Shown one piece after another: positions 63,898 to 64,000 of a DNA stretch of 64,000 nucleotides. This stretch comes from Prorocentrum cordatum (taxonomy: Eukaryota > Sar > Dinophyceae > Prorocentrales > Prorocentraceae), in contig CAUYUJ010015306.1 of the NCBI GenBank assembly GCA_963575745.1, forward strand, positions 7,501 to 71,500. Reading direction: 5' to 3'. Below the pieces are notes generated by a model. It made no database searches, was not told the DNA's origin, and was given only the letters and a program-made list of their open reading frames with translations. The translations under genes and the position numbers were made by a program. Numbering within the stretch: the first letter of the stretch is position 1; every line of letters starts with the position of its first letter.

Positions 63898-64000
63898 TTC
63901 CTCGGCGGCGAGCGGAGGGGCGGAAGTCAGGAGGAGACGACCCTCAGAAGACGGGGGGACTTTTCAGAGGCCCTCGCGCCTGCTGGTATGAGTGGTTTGC
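63898..64000. mobile_element. MITE-like CGGCGGCGAGCGAGGG element, copy 3, cut by window end
   Basis: Starts CCTCGGCGGCGAGCGGAGGG and continues GGCGGAAGTCAGGAGGAGAC, CCTCAGAAGACGG like copies at 18945 and 35625. Confidence 0.65.

Overview
The window looks like nuclear DNA of a dinoflagellate alga. It is GC-rich, dominated by interspersed and simple repeats, and has few genes, very large introns and tyrosine-recombinase retroelements of a type I know from dinoflagellates. The species cannot be fixed from the sequence. I see no rRNA, tRNA, CRISPR array or bacterial-style operon. Most long open frames here are by-products of GC-rich tandem repeats and are left out.

Two gene-level signals stand out. 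(1) On the + strand, seven short segments between 1.6 and 37.3 kb encode pieces of one small Cys-containing module, always in the order N part, middle part, C part. They make one degenerate contiguous module (1570-1773) and two modules split into three exons each (9118-9194, 20035-20068, 23716-23784; then 31988-32106, 35858-35924, 37237-37281). Intron phases agree and the joined middle plus C parts of the two split modules have the same length. I read this as part of one very long modular gene, or a tandem cluster, whose multi-kb introns are filled with repeats and small inverted-repeat elements. (2) From 45074 to 55855 lies a tyrosine-recombinase (DIRS/PAT/Ngaro-type) retrotransposon with a Gag-like frame, a reverse transcriptase-RNase H frame, a third frame with a J-domain-like segment, an RS-rich region and the start of a tyrosine recombinase, and then the recombinase catalytic domain. 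Its ends are split direct repeats in the order A1 ... B1-A2-B2. It carries stops and frame breaks, so this copy is probably not intact.

Layout: 0-9 kb, degenerate tandem and dispersed repeats; 7.87-9.01 kb, first copy of a minisatellite-bearing element; 10-16.5 kb, Ala/Pro-coding low complexity, two arrays of a ~160-bp repeat and segmental duplications; 17.4-18.2 and 32.2-33.3 kb, two related inverted-repeat elements with different satellites inside; 19-24.4 kb, foldback elements; 25-31.5 kb, second and third minisatellite-bearing elements plus a small MITE; 34-37 kb, CCT, GT and ~117-bp arrays around the module exons; 37.5-42.9 kb, one 5.4-kb GAT array; 43-45 kb, duplicated segment and CCT tract; 45-55.9 kb, retrotransposon; 55.9-59.5 kb, ~1-kb AT-richer tandem repeat; 59.5-64 kb, CGT array with an embedded motif, other simple repeats and a partial MITE.
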